DNA from: Opitutus sp.
GTDB taxonomy: Bacteria > Verrucomicrobiota > Verrucomicrobiae > Opitutales > Opitutaceae
Reading direction: 5' to 3'
Assembly: GCA_009695065.1 (NCBI GenBank)
Contig: SIBR01000010.1
Span: 1-64,000 of the forward strand
Length of the DNA stretch: 64,000 bases
Positions 45,024-53,387 of the stretch are shown here, piece after piece. Below the pieces are notes generated by a model. The model did no database searches. It was not told the origin of the DNA and saw only the letters and a list, made by a program, of their open reading frames with translations. Each line of letters starts with the position of its first letter. Within the stretch, counting starts at the first letter, position 1. The translations under genes and the position numbers were made by a program.

Positions 45024-45150
45024 GGGGGTGCCTCTTGGTGCATCATCATCGAAGTCGCTTCAACCTGGATTTTGGACCGGAGCGACGCGCCGGGCCCAAA
45101 ATGCGGTTTGCCGCCGGTGGGTCCGTCCGTGATCCTGCGTGGGTCGCTTC

Positions 45151-47004
45151 ATGGTTCGCCTACCCCACCGCCTTTGTTTTTCGGTCGCGCTCGTCGCGTT
45201 TTCGGCGCGCGCGTTTGCCCAGCCACTGCTCGGGCCGGAGGCGGTGCGGCTGGATTCGCTGGTCGAATTTCGGCCGGTCGCGGCCAACTGGCAGGTTGGC
45301 GGCGGACTCGGCGGCGATCCGCGGCGCGAAAAAAACCTGACGCCGATCGCGGGCACCGGCGTGCTTGTCAACACGCCGCGCGACGGCGCGCGGGATAATC
45401 TTTTCAGTGCCTGGGCGCACGGGGACATCGAGCTGGACGTCGATTTTCTGCTGCCGCCGGGTTCCAACTCGGGTGTCTACCTGCAGGGTCGCTATGAGGT
45501 GCAGCTTTTCGACAGCTGGGGCGTGCGCACGCCGAAGGCCGGCGATTGCGGCGGTATCTACCAGCGCTGGGATCCCGCGCGCGGCAAGGGACAGGAAGGC
45601 TACGAGGGGCATGCGCCCCGCGCCAATGCGTGCCGGGCGCCCGGCCTCTGGCAGCATTTGCAGATCACGTTCGAAGCCCCGCGGTTCGACGCCGCCGGGA
45701 AGAAAACGAAAAATGCGCGCTTTGTGCGGGTCGCGCTCAACGGGTTTGTCATTCACGAGAACGTCGAGGTAACGGGACCGACGCGCAGCCCCGCGTTTGA
45801 GGACGAACGCGCGATGGGGCCGCTCATGATCCAGGGCGATCACGGTTCGCTCGCGTTGCGCGCGCTTACCGTGAAGCGTTTTGGCCCCGAGCGGATTGGC
45901 GTCGAGGACCTGCGCTACAAGCTTTATCCCGGCGAATTCAAGCGCCTCGGCGACTACGATGCGCAGGCCCCGAAAAGCGAGGGCGTGCCGGCGCGGTTTG
46001 CCCACACCGCGGTGGAGAAGAGCGGCAAGTTTGCCCTCGTGTTCACCGGTTCGCTCGTCGTGCCGCGGGACGGCCGTTATGCGTTCACGATCGAATCCGG
46101 CGGCGAGGTGCGGCTGCTCATCGATGATCGTCCGGCCGTGCTCCCGCTCGAAAAAGGGAGCCACCCCGGCGCCGTTGAACTCACCGCCGGCCGCCATGCG
46201 TTCCGGCTCGATCTCGTGCAACGCGCGGGCCGGCCCGCGCTCGAGCTGAGCGCGGAGGGTCCCGGCCTCGCCGCGCACGCCCTGACGGTACGCGACGAAA
46301 AAAGCCGCGGCAGCGCGCCGCCGCGCCAGGTGCTCGTTGAGCCCAAGGACCGGGTGATCGCCCAGCGCAGCTTCGTGCCGTTCGAACCGCGCAAGCGGCT
46401 TTACGCGCTCAATGTCGGTACGCCGGCCGGAGTGCATTTCTCCTACGACTTCGAAACCGGCGCCGTCTTGCGGGCTTGGCGCGGGGCGTTTCTCGACGCC
46501 GCCGAGATGTGGGATGCGCGCGGCAACAATCAGGTCGGCAAACCCGTCGGCCCCGCGCTCACGCTGCCGGGCAAGCCCACCGTGGCCCTCATCGAGTTTG
46601 CGCAAAACGGCGGCTGGCCCGACCAGCCGGAGGCGTTGTGGTCGTCGCAGGGCTACACCCTCGAACCCGACGGGCTCCCGGTCTTTTCGTCGACGCTGGC
46701 GGGGATCAAACTGCGCGACCGCATCGCTCCGACCGCCGACGGCCGCGGGCTGACGCGCACGCTGGAGGCACAGGGTAAACTGCCCGACTGGTCCGCCTGG
46801 GTGCTGCTTGCCGAGGCCGAGACGATCACGTCGCAGCCCGGCGGCGCAGGCTGGATTGTGGGCGACCGCGAGTGGTATCTCGACTGGCCCGCGGACGCGC
46901 GTGTAGTGCCCGTGCTGCGCAGCCACGGCGGTCGGCAACAACTCGCGGTGCCGCTGAAGCGCACGACGCTGGAGCTGCCGATCCGGTACTCGATGATCTG
47001 GTGA
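45151..47004 (+). CDS. DUF1080 (3-keto-disaccharide hydrolase) protein with PA14-like domain
   Basis: 617 residues from ATG 45151 (or 45139) with a signal peptide (LCFSVALVAFSARAFA). Residues ~45-250 form the DUF1080 lectin-like domain: FSAWAHGDIELDVDFLLPPGSNSGVYLQGRYEVQLFDSW ... GPLMIQGDHGSLALR. Residues ~275-370 resemble a PA14-like sheet (FALVFTGSLVVPRDGRYAFTIESGGEVRLLIDDRP). The remaining part is unassigned. DUF1080 proteins hydrolyse or bind 3-keto-glycosides. Its stop overlaps a GTG that is in frame with the next gene, and both are co-directional, so co-translation with the propeller-cupredoxin protein is likely. Confidence 0.85.
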   Translation: MVRLPHRLCFSVALVAFSARAFAQPLLGPEAVRLDSLVEFRPVAANWQVGGGLGGDPRREKNLTPIAGTGVLVNTPRDGARDNLFSAWAHGDIELDVDFLLPPGSNSGVYLQGRYEVQLFDSWGVRTPKAGDCGGIYQRWDPARGKGQEGYEGHAPRANACRAPGLWQHLQITFEAPRFDAAGKKTKNARFVRVALNGFVIHENVEVTGPTRSPAFEDERAMGPLMIQGDHGSLALRALTVKRFGPERIGVEDLRYKLYPGEFKRLGDYDAQAPKSEGVPARFAHTAVEKSGKFALVFTGSLVVPRDGRYAFTIESGGEVRLLIDDRPAVLPLEKGSHPGAVELTAGRHAFRLDLVQRAGRPALELSAEGPGLAAHALTVRDEKSRGSAPPRQVLVEPKDRVIAQRSFVPFEPRKRLYALNVGTPAGVHFSYDFETGAVLRAWRGAFLDAAEMWDARGNNQVGKPVGPALTLPGKPTVALIEFAQNGGWPDQPEALWSSQGYTLEPDGLPVFSSTLAGIKLRDRIAPTADGRGLTRTLEAQGKLPDWSAWVLLAEAETITSQPGGAGWIVGDREWYLDWPADARVVPVLRSHGGRQQLAVPLKRTTLELPIRYSMIW

Positions 47005-47012
47005 CCGCCGTC

Positions 47013-49082
47013 ATGAATTTCACAGAAACGTTTTTCGGTCGCTGGAACCCCCGCCGTACGCACGCGGCGGCTGCGGCCCTGCTGCTGCTGACCGCGGGCC
47101 GACTGGTCGCCGCGTCGGACCAGGTGCAGAATCCCTCCGCCGCGGAACGTTTCGCCAAACCGTCCGGCGAACTCGTCACCCGCGAAAATCGTTATTGGAA
47201 GCGTTCGCCGCTGACGGTGCCGGCCGACATCGTACTTGAGGTGAGCGGCATCCTGGCTCAGCCGGGCAAACGTCTCCTCGTGACCACGCGCCGCGGCGAA
47301 ATCTGGTGGATCGATGGCGCCTACGGGGAAGATACGCCGCCGAAGTTCACGCTCTTCGCCTCCGGGCTGCACGAGCCCCTCGGCATTGTAGCGGCGCCCA
47401 AGGGCGGCTACTACGTGGCGCAGCGGCAGGAACTCACGCGACTCGTCGATACCGATCAGGATGGCCGCGCCGATGTTTTTGAAACGGTCTGCAAGCTGCC
47501 GATCTCGGGCAGCTATCACGAATACGCATTCGGCCCCGTGCTCGCGCCCAACGGCAATCTGCGTGTCACCCTGAACGTCGCGTTTGGCGGCGCCACACAG
47601 GCGCCGGCGCCATGGCGCGGCTGGATGGTCGAGATCACACCCGACGGTCAGATGATCCCGATCGCCGCGGGCCTGCGCTCGCCCTGCGGTTTCATGGTGA
47701 CGTCGAAGGGCGAGTGGTTTTTCGCGGAAAACCAGGGCGAGTGGGTGGGCTCCGGTCGCGTGACGCATCTCGTGCCGGGCGATTTTGCGGGGCATCCCGC
47801 CTCGCTGGCGTGGAGCCGCCTGCCAGGCTCGACCGTCAAACTGCGTCCGGAGGATATCACGGATTTCGAGCAACCGATGCCGGACGTCGCGAAAAAACTG
47901 CCGGGCCTGAAGCTGCCGGCGATCTGGCTGCCGCACACGGTGTTTGGCATCTCGAACTCCGGCATGGTGGAGGATACGACCGGTGGGAAGTTCGGACCGT
48001 TTGCCGGACAGTTTTTCGTGGCCGACCAGGGGCAGAGCAAAATCATGCGCCTGACCCTCGAGCAGGTGAAAGGCGTGTGGCAGGGTGCGGGCTATCCCTT
48101 TCGCGAAGGCTTCGACTCGGGTATCATCCGGCTCGGCTACGGCGAGGACGGGGCGCTGTTCGCCGGTGAGACCGCGCGCGGGTGGGGTTCCGTCGGACCC
48201 GGGCAGCAGGGGCTGGAGCGGCTCGTGTGGACCGGCGAGACGCCGTTCGAAATCAAGGAAGTGCAGGCGCAGCCGGATGGATTTCTGCTCACGTTCACGC
48301 AGCCGGTCGATCGCGCGACGGCGGAAAACCCCGCGAGCTACAGCGTCGCCGGTTTCACGTATCTGTATCATCAGACCTACGGCAGCGCGCCGGTAAACCG
48401 GATGGGTTGTCCCGTGCGCCGGGTGGTGGTGGCGCCGGACGGCCTGAGTGTGCGGCTGGCGAATGTCTGTCTCCGCGAGGGTTACATTCACGAACTGAAG
48501 GCGAACGGCGTGCGCGCCGCGCAGGGTGGAGGCGCGTTGCTGCACCCGGTGGCTTACTACACGCTGAACCGGATTCCCGATGGTCCGCGGATCATTCCCG
48601 TGGCGGCGAACGAGGCCGAGTTGTGCGTCGCGCCCGTGCCGGCCGCGGCCACGGCCGCCTCGGCCAAACACGCGACCAAGCCGCCGCCCGACTGGACGGA
48701 CGCGGACGGGGACCAGACCATCGTGCTGGGAACGGAACCCGGCATGAAGTTCGACACGGCGCTGCTCACGGTGCGGGCCGGCGCGCGGGTGCGCCTCATT
48801 TTCCGCAATGCCGACGACATGCTGCACAACTTCGTGCTGTGCGCGCCCGGCCGCGGGCGGGCGGTCGGCGCCGCCGCCATCGCCCTCGGCCTCGAGGGTG
48901 CGGCGAAAAACTACGTGCCCGGCAGCGGCGATGTGCTGGCCCACACCGCGCTCACGCTGCCGGGCGCGAGCGACACGATTTTCTTCACCGCGCCTGCGGT
49001 GGCCGGGGATTACGATTTTATCTGCAGCTTTCCCGGACACGCGCTGTCGATGAAGGGCATTCTCCGGGTCGGGGCGAAGTGA
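47013..49082 (+). CDS. Beta-propeller / cupredoxin fusion protein (PVC dehydrogenase-like)
   Basis: ATG 47013 gives 689 residues with a signal peptide (AAAALLLLTAGRLVAA); GTG 47001 is an alternative. Residues ~60-420 are a propeller of the PVC membrane-bound dehydrogenase type (RGEIWWIDGAYGE, DTDQDGRADVFETVCKL, LAPNGNLRVTLN). The C-terminal ~120 residues are a blue-copper domain: His605 (LHNF), Cys671 (FICSFPGH), His676 and Met680 form a complete type 1 copper site. A periplasmic redox enzyme passing electrons through copper rather than haem is inferred; the substrate is unknown. It follows the DUF1080 gene in an operon. Confidence 0.85.
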   Translation: MNFTETFFGRWNPRRTHAAAAALLLLTAGRLVAASDQVQNPSAAERFAKPSGELVTRENRYWKRSPLTVPADIVLEVSGILAQPGKRLLVTTRRGEIWWIDGAYGEDTPPKFTLFASGLHEPLGIVAAPKGGYYVAQRQELTRLVDTDQDGRADVFETVCKLPISGSYHEYAFGPVLAPNGNLRVTLNVAFGGATQAPAPWRGWMVEITPDGQMIPIAAGLRSPCGFMVTSKGEWFFAENQGEWVGSGRVTHLVPGDFAGHPASLAWSRLPGSTVKLRPEDITDFEQPMPDVAKKLPGLKLPAIWLPHTVFGISNSGMVEDTTGGKFGPFAGQFFVADQGQSKIMRLTLEQVKGVWQGAGYPFREGFDSGIIRLGYGEDGALFAGETARGWGSVGPGQQGLERLVWTGETPFEIKEVQAQPDGFLLTFTQPVDRATAENPASYSVAGFTYLYHQTYGSAPVNRMGCPVRRVVVAPDGLSVRLANVCLREGYIHELKANGVRAAQGGGALLHPVAYYTLNRIPDGPRIIPVAANEAELCVAPVPAAATAASAKHATKPPPDWTDADGDQTIVLGTEPGMKFDTALLTVRAGARVRLIFRNADDMLHNFVLCAPGRGRAVGAAAIALGLEGAAKNYVPGSGDVLAHTALTLPGASDTIFFTAPAVAGDYDFICSFPGHALSMKGILRVGAK

Positions 49083-49172
49083 TCCTTCGGCCGAGCGTGG
49101 CGCGGCCACGAGAGACCGCGCTGAAACATCTCGCGGCCGCTGGCCGGCCCGCCGCAGAATTTCGCGCATCCG

Positions 49173-49418
49173 ATGAAAGGCGATCCTCTCCCCGCGCTGC
49201 CCGCTGAACCGCGTCCCGGTCGCTACCGGCATTACAAGGGAAACGAATACCGTGTGCTGGGCCTTGCCCGGCATTCGGAGACGCTGGAGCCGTTGGTTGT
49301 CTACGAAGCGTTGTATGGCGAACGCGGATTGTGGGTGCGGCCGGCGGCGATGTTTACGGGGGCGATCGCGCGGGACGGCGGCGCCCGCGGCCCGCGCTTC
49401 GAGCGCATCGGCGATTGA
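49173..49418 (+). CDS. DUF1653 family protein
   Basis: 81 residues with GRYRHYKGNEYRVLGLARHSETLEPLVVYEALYGE and WVRPAAMFTG, the complete DUF1653 signature. It is a small cytoplasmic domain of unknown function. The 90-base space upstream has no recognisable feature. Confidence 0.9.
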   Translation: MKGDPLPALPAEPRPGRYRHYKGNEYRVLGLARHSETLEPLVVYEALYGERGLWVRPAAMFTGAIARDGGARGPRFERIGD

Positions 49419-49587
49419 AGCCGGCCCCGCCGCCTCGCGTGCCGCCCTGCGCGTGGCAGGCCAGGCCCTCCCGGGCTTCACGCGCGCGATCCGGTCGTCA
49501 CGCGTCGTCCTTGAGCTGCCCTCGCTCGTCCGTGCCGCGCTCCCCGGCGTCTTCATCCACCCCCGCAAAGTTCGTCCTTGCCACGTT

Positions 49588-49604
49588 GTCAACTAATGGT
49601 TGAC
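49588..49604. promoter_or_regulatory. Perfect palindrome GTCAAC-N5-GTTGAC at the HTH gene start
   Basis: GTCAAC (49588-49593), TAATG, GTTGAC (49599-49604). It ends 3 bases before the ATG at 49608 and overlaps the alternative ATG at 49596. Its half-sites equal those of the palindrome 474 bases later, past the same gene. Such a placement suits an autoregulatory operator; function is inferred. Confidence 0.6.
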
Positions 49605-49607
49605 GTC

Positions 49608-49979
49608 ATGGCCATGAGCTCAATTCGTCGTGGGGGCGTCCCCGCCTACTTGTCGTCGGATGTCGGGGACGCCATCCTGGATGCCGCCGAGGCGATCGCC
49701 GAAAAGGGCGTCCACGCCTTCAAGGCGCCCCGCCGGGGACGCCGCGGTGCGACCACGCGCCCTGGTGCCGACACGCCGCTCTGGAACACGCTCGTCGCGG
49801 AGATCCGCCCGTATCTCAAGCAGCGCGGCGCGCAGGCCAACCTCGCGCGCTTGCTCGGTGTGCCGCGCCAGCAGGTCAACGCCTACTTTACCTTGCGCAC
49901 GCGCATGCCCGATGCGGAGCGCACCCTGAAACTCCTCGCCTGGCTGGTCGCCGCGCGCGAAGCAAAACAGCAGGCGTGA
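49608..49979 (+). CDS. Helix-turn-helix DNA-binding protein of unknown family
   Basis: 123 residues from ATG 49608. The N-terminal part (AYLSSDVGDAILDAAEAIAEKGVHAF) is helical, followed by a basic linker (KAPRRGRRGATTR) and a C-terminal lambda-Cro/CI-like helix-turn-helix (AQANLARLLGVPRQQVNAYF). I recognise no larger family. The gene is bracketed by two palindromes with identical half-sites, at 49588 (against its start) and 50078 (99 bases after its stop). It may be the repressor that binds them. It stands alone: DUF1653 lies 189 bases upstream and the DMT transporter 292 bases downstream. Confidence 0.65.
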   Translation: MAMSSIRRGGVPAYLSSDVGDAILDAAEAIAEKGVHAFKAPRRGRRGATTRPGADTPLWNTLVAEIRPYLKQRGAQANLARLLGVPRQQVNAYFTLRTRMPDAERTLKLLAWLVAAREAKQQA

Positions 49980-50075
49980 GTTCCTGCGGGCCCGATCGCG
50001 CGCTGGCGTGAGATCACGGCACGGGTTCGTGACGCTCCCGTATTACGGCCATACGGCCGGGAGTCGTCCAATCCC

Positions 50076-50107
50076 TGTTGTCAACGAATAGTTGACAAAT
50101 AGGATTG
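50076..50107. promoter_or_regulatory. Perfect 8-bp-arm palindrome TTGTCAAC-N5-GTTGACAA with conserved flank
   Basis: TTGTCAAC (50078-50085), GAATA, GTTGACAA (50091-50098). The flanks TG before and ATAGGATTG after are shared with the site at 16879-16911. It lies downstream of the HTH gene and 174 bases upstream of the DMT transporter start. The rest of the 292-base gap (49980-50271) shows nothing else. Confidence 0.6.
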
Positions 50108-50271
50108 AGGTTGGGCGGGGTGAGGCGCCGGGTGCCAGGGGCTTCCGCTCCGGATGAGCGGGGCGGGAGAGCGGTCCGGCAATCTTTCGTTCTGCCACGG
50201 GAAACGCGTATCCGGTCAATTCGCTTGGCGGGTGAAGGAGCTCGCGGCACGGTGGCCGCCTTCCGGATCTG

Positions 50272-51288
50272 ATGACTGTCCCTCCCACCTCTCTCCGAAC
50301 ACGCGCCCTGTGGCTGCTGCTGCTGGCCACGGCGTTTTGGGGGCTGAGCTTTCCCCTCATTAAGTCGATGGGCGCCCTGCAGGCGCAGTTGCTGCCGGAG
50401 GCGGGCACGTGGTTTTCTTCGCTCTATCTGGTTGCCCCCCGGTTCGCGTTGGCGGTCGTTGTCCTGACTGCCCTCCGGGGGCGCGACCTCTGGCGCGTGT
50501 CACGGGGCGAGTTGAAACAGGGCGGGATCATGGGCCTCTTCGCGACCGCCGGCATGCTCCTGCAGAACGACGGGCTGCAGTACACGTCGGCGAGCACGTC
50601 GGCTTTCCTCACGCAGTTCTACGCGATCCTGATTCCGCTCTGGCTGGCGCTGCGGATGCGGCGCAACCCGGGCGGGCTGGTCTGGATGTGCTGCGCCCTC
50701 GTGCTCACGGGCGGGGCGATCCTCGGGGGCTTCGACTGGCGTGAACTCAGGCTTGGCCGCGGCGAATGGGAGACGCTGCTCTGCTCTGTGTTCTTCATGG
50801 GCCAGATCCTCTGGCTGGAAAAGAAGGAGTTCGCGGGCAACCGGTCCGATCGGCTGACACTGGTCACGTTTGTGGTGCAGGCCGTCGTGCTGGGCACGCT
50901 GACCGGGCTGGCGGCGCCGGACGTCCAAAGCGTGTTGCGGCCGTGGACATCGGGAACGTGGGTCGTTTTCACGCTGCTGCTGACGCTCTTCTGCACGGTC
51001 GGCGCCTACTGGCTCATGAATATCTGGCAGCCGAAAATCACCGCGACCGAGGCCGGGCTGATCTATTGCGTGGAACCGATTTTCGCGTCGTGCCTCGCGC
51101 TTTTCCTGCCCGGCTGGTTTTCGGCCTGGGCCGGCATCGATTATGCCAACGAGCGGGCGACGTGGACACTGCTGGTCGGCGGCGGATTGATCACGCTCGC
51201 CAACGGCCTGCTCCAGTCTCGCGTTCCTAAATCCGGTCCGGAACAGAATGGGCCGCTCGAAGGTACAGGCCGGGCTGCAGCGGGTTGA
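50272..51288 (+). CDS. EamA/DMT-superfamily transporter
   Basis: 338 residues with ten transmembrane helices in two EamA repeats: LLLLATAFWGLSFPLIKSMG at the start of repeat 1, NDGLQYTSASTSAFLTQFYAILIPL at its end, and AYWLMNIWQPKITATEAGLIYCVEPIFASCLALF in repeat 2. It exports or imports a small metabolite across the inner membrane; the substrate is unknown. A possible target of the HTH protein encoded upstream. Confidence 0.9.
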   Translation: MTVPPTSLRTRALWLLLLATAFWGLSFPLIKSMGALQAQLLPEAGTWFSSLYLVAPRFALAVVVLTALRGRDLWRVSRGELKQGGIMGLFATAGMLLQNDGLQYTSASTSAFLTQFYAILIPLWLALRMRRNPGGLVWMCCALVLTGGAILGGFDWRELRLGRGEWETLLCSVFFMGQILWLEKKEFAGNRSDRLTLVTFVVQAVVLGTLTGLAAPDVQSVLRPWTSGTWVVFTLLLTLFCTVGAYWLMNIWQPKITATEAGLIYCVEPIFASCLALFLPGWFSAWAGIDYANERATWTLLVGGGLITLANGLLQSRVPKSGPEQNGPLEGTGRAAAG

Positions 51289-51470
51289 TCACCGGAACGT
51301 CCCGGTCCGCAGAAATCGCCGCACGTAAACGGCGGTGTCACCATGCCAGGCGAGCCAGGTAGGCGAATGATGCACTACGACGTGGTTGCTTTCGCCCGGG
51401 AGATGCGTCGACGTGACCGCGACCTTGCCGTCGTCCGGGCCGGCGCACCACGCGAGCAGCAGCGAAATTT
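51289..51470 (-). pseudogene. C-terminal remnant of an alpha/beta hydrolase/lipase-like gene
   Basis: Reverse reading to TGA at 51289-51291 gives EISLLLAWCAGPDDGKVAVT and then STHLPGESNHVVVHHSPTW followed by LAWHGDTAVYVRRFLRTG. The DDGKVAV-ST-L-G--NHV-V-H-----H pattern is the C-terminus of lipase/alpha-beta hydrolase proteins, with the catalytic-His block. There is no start codon or nucleophile half; the fragment begins right at the stop of the DMT gene at 51470. It fills the 181-base gap between two transporters and looks like what remains after a deletion. Confidence 0.6.
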
Positions 51471-52321
51471 CATGCCGGGGCGGCCGCCCGGCCGGCGCGA
51501 ACGGAGGCGATGGCCCGCAGTGTGACGGCGGCGAGGACGATGGTGCCGCCGCCGAGGGCGAGGGGCGTGGGTTTTTCGTGCAGCACGATTAGCACCCACA
51601 GCGGATTCAGGATTGGCTCGATCACGGGAATGATGAGGGATTCGAGCGCGGTGACGTGCTTGATCGCGCGCGAGAAGAGCCAGTAGGAGACGCCAAGTTG
51701 CACCGTGCCGAGCACCGCGAGCGCCGCCCACCCGACGGGCGGCAGGGCGGGGGCGCGCAGGATCCACGGCAGCCCGATGCCGAACGCAAGGAGGTTGCCG
51801 AGGATGATCGATTCCACCGGCGAGCCGTCCTTCTGCTGGCGCAGCGCGATGGCCATGATCGCAAAACAGACGCCGCTGACGATCGCGAGGGTGTTGCCCA
51901 GCAGGTTCGCCAGCTCGAGACCGTCGGCGAAAAAGAGCGCCATGCCGGCCGTGACGACGGCGATCGTGATCCAGTCGGCCCGTGTCGCGCGCTCGTGGAG
52001 AAACCAGGCGCCGAACAGCGCGACCCAGACGGGTGCGGTGTATTGGAGGAGGATGGCGTTGGCCGCGGTGGTGAGCTTGGTGGCCATGCAGAACGTGACC
52101 GTGCAACCCGCGTAGGCGATCGCACCGACGATCTGCGGGCGCGAAAAATGAAACCGCAGCGGGCGGCTGGTCGCCATGAGGAAGAGCGCGGCGATGATGC
52201 CGCGGCCACCCGCCACGGCCAGCGCCGGCCACGCGATGGATTTGATGAGGAGCCCGCCCATGCTCCAGCACAGCGCGGCCGCGATGAGGAGCAGTACGGA
52301 GCGGGTGTGGGCGACGTTCAC
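51470..52321 (-). CDS. EamA/DMT-superfamily transporter
   Basis: 283 residues, ten transmembrane helices, two EamA repeats (LLLIAAALCWSMGGLLIKSI; TKLTTAANAILLQYTAPVWV; KHVTALESLIIPVIEPILNPLW). A different subfamily from the protein at 50272. Convergent to it, with the hydrolase remnant between. Co-directional with the SDR gene (72-base gap). Substrate unknown. Confidence 0.9.
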   Translation of the reverse strand: MNVAHTRSVLLLIAAALCWSMGGLLIKSIAWPALAVAGGRGIIAALFLMATSRPLRFHFSRPQIVGAIAYAGCTVTFCMATKLTTAANAILLQYTAPVWVALFGAWFLHERATRADWITIAVVTAGMALFFADGLELANLLGNTLAIVSGVCFAIMAIALRQQKDGSPVESIILGNLLAFGIGLPWILRAPALPPVGWAALAVLGTVQLGVSYWLFSRAIKHVTALESLIIPVIEPILNPLWVLIVLHEKPTPLALGGGTIVLAAVTLRAIASVRAGRAAAPA

Positions 52322-52393
52322 GAGTGGAACCAGCTGGATTGCGGCGTGCAGGCGCCCGCCGCAAACTCAAATCCTCGCCGGGGAAACCCGGCC

Positions 52394-53200
52394 TCAGGCG
52401 GGCGGAGTGGCCGGCCGGGCCAGGGCTCGCGTGTCGTTGACTGAGACGCCGCCGTCGACGAGCAGCGTCTGGCCGGTCACGTAGGCGCTGGCATCGCTGG
52501 CGAGGAAAACGAGGGCGCCCGTGAGATCGTCGACCTGGCCGGGCCGACGCAGGGGAATTCGCTCGGTGAGATACTCGACCCAGCCGGGGTTTTCGTAGAG
52601 CACGGCGTTCTGGGCGGTTTTGAACCAGCCGGGGGCGAGGCAATTGACCGTGATGCCGTGCGGGCCCCAGTCGGCGGCGAGACTCATCGTGAGCTGCTTG
52701 ATGCCACCGCGGCTTGCCCCGTAGGGCCCGAGGCCGGCGAAGCCGGCAACACTCGTGACGGAGCCGATGTTGATGATCCGGCCCTGGCGCGCCGCGAGCA
52801 TGTGACGGGCGACGGCCTGGGCGACGAAGAACGGCCCGCGGAGATTGGTGTCGAGGATCGTGTTCCAATCCTCCCACGTGACATCGACGGCCGGCTTGCG
52901 GATGTTGCAGCCGGCATTGTTGACGAGGATGTCGATTCGCCCGAAGTGGGCGTGGGCCGCGGCGACGGCGGCGGTGATGCTCGCATGATCGCGCACGTCG
53001 AGGGCGACGGGCAGAACGCGGCGGCCGAGCGCCGCGATGGCCTGTTGCGCGCCCTCGAGCGAGGCGAGGGTGCGGCTCGTGATCGCCACATCGGCGCCGG
53101 CGCGGGCGAGCGCGAGGGCGAAATGGCGGCCGAGACCGCGGCTCGCTCCGGTGACGAGGGCAATCCGGCCGGTGAGATCAAAGCCGTTGGTGGAATTCAT
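52394..53200 (-). CDS. Short-chain dehydrogenase, gluconate-5-dehydrogenase-like
   Basis: 268 residues from ATG 53200. FDLTGRIALVTGASRGLGRHFALALARAG, ILVNNAGCNIRKPAVDVTWEDWN, ITNIGSV-like IINIGSVTSVAGFAGLGPYGASRGG and VNCLAPGWFKTAQN hold cofactor site, Asn, and Ser-Tyr-Lys (the Lys position reads Arg-Gly-Gly-Ile-Lys, so the triad Lys is displaced: YGASRGGIK). This replacement of YxxxK by YxxxR is unusual and might reduce activity. NIRK-P-x-x-x-x-x-W is typical of gluconate-5-dehydrogenase-like SDRs. Confidence 0.88.
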   Translation of the reverse strand: MNSTNGFDLTGRIALVTGASRGLGRHFALALARAGADVAITSRTLASLEGAQQAIAALGRRVLPVALDVRDHASITAAVAAAHAHFGRIDILVNNAGCNIRKPAVDVTWEDWNTILDTNLRGPFFVAQAVARHMLAARQGRIINIGSVTSVAGFAGLGPYGASRGGIKQLTMSLAADWGPHGITVNCLAPGWFKTAQNAVLYENPGWVEYLTERIPLRRPGQVDDLTGALVFLASDASAYVTGQTLLVDGGVSVNDTRALARPATPPA

Positions 53201-53387
53201 GTGAGTCGGATGGAGCAGAGGGGTGAGGGGAGCGGTGACAGCGGAGCGGACTCCGGAAAAGAGCCCCATGTCTGGGGGAGCGGCCCGGGCCGCGCACGCC
53301 GAAAAGCGCGGGGGTGATTTCTGGTTCGCGGTTGCCACCGGGAAGCGTGAGATTGCCGGTGATGACGGCTTCGCCGTGCATTGCTGC

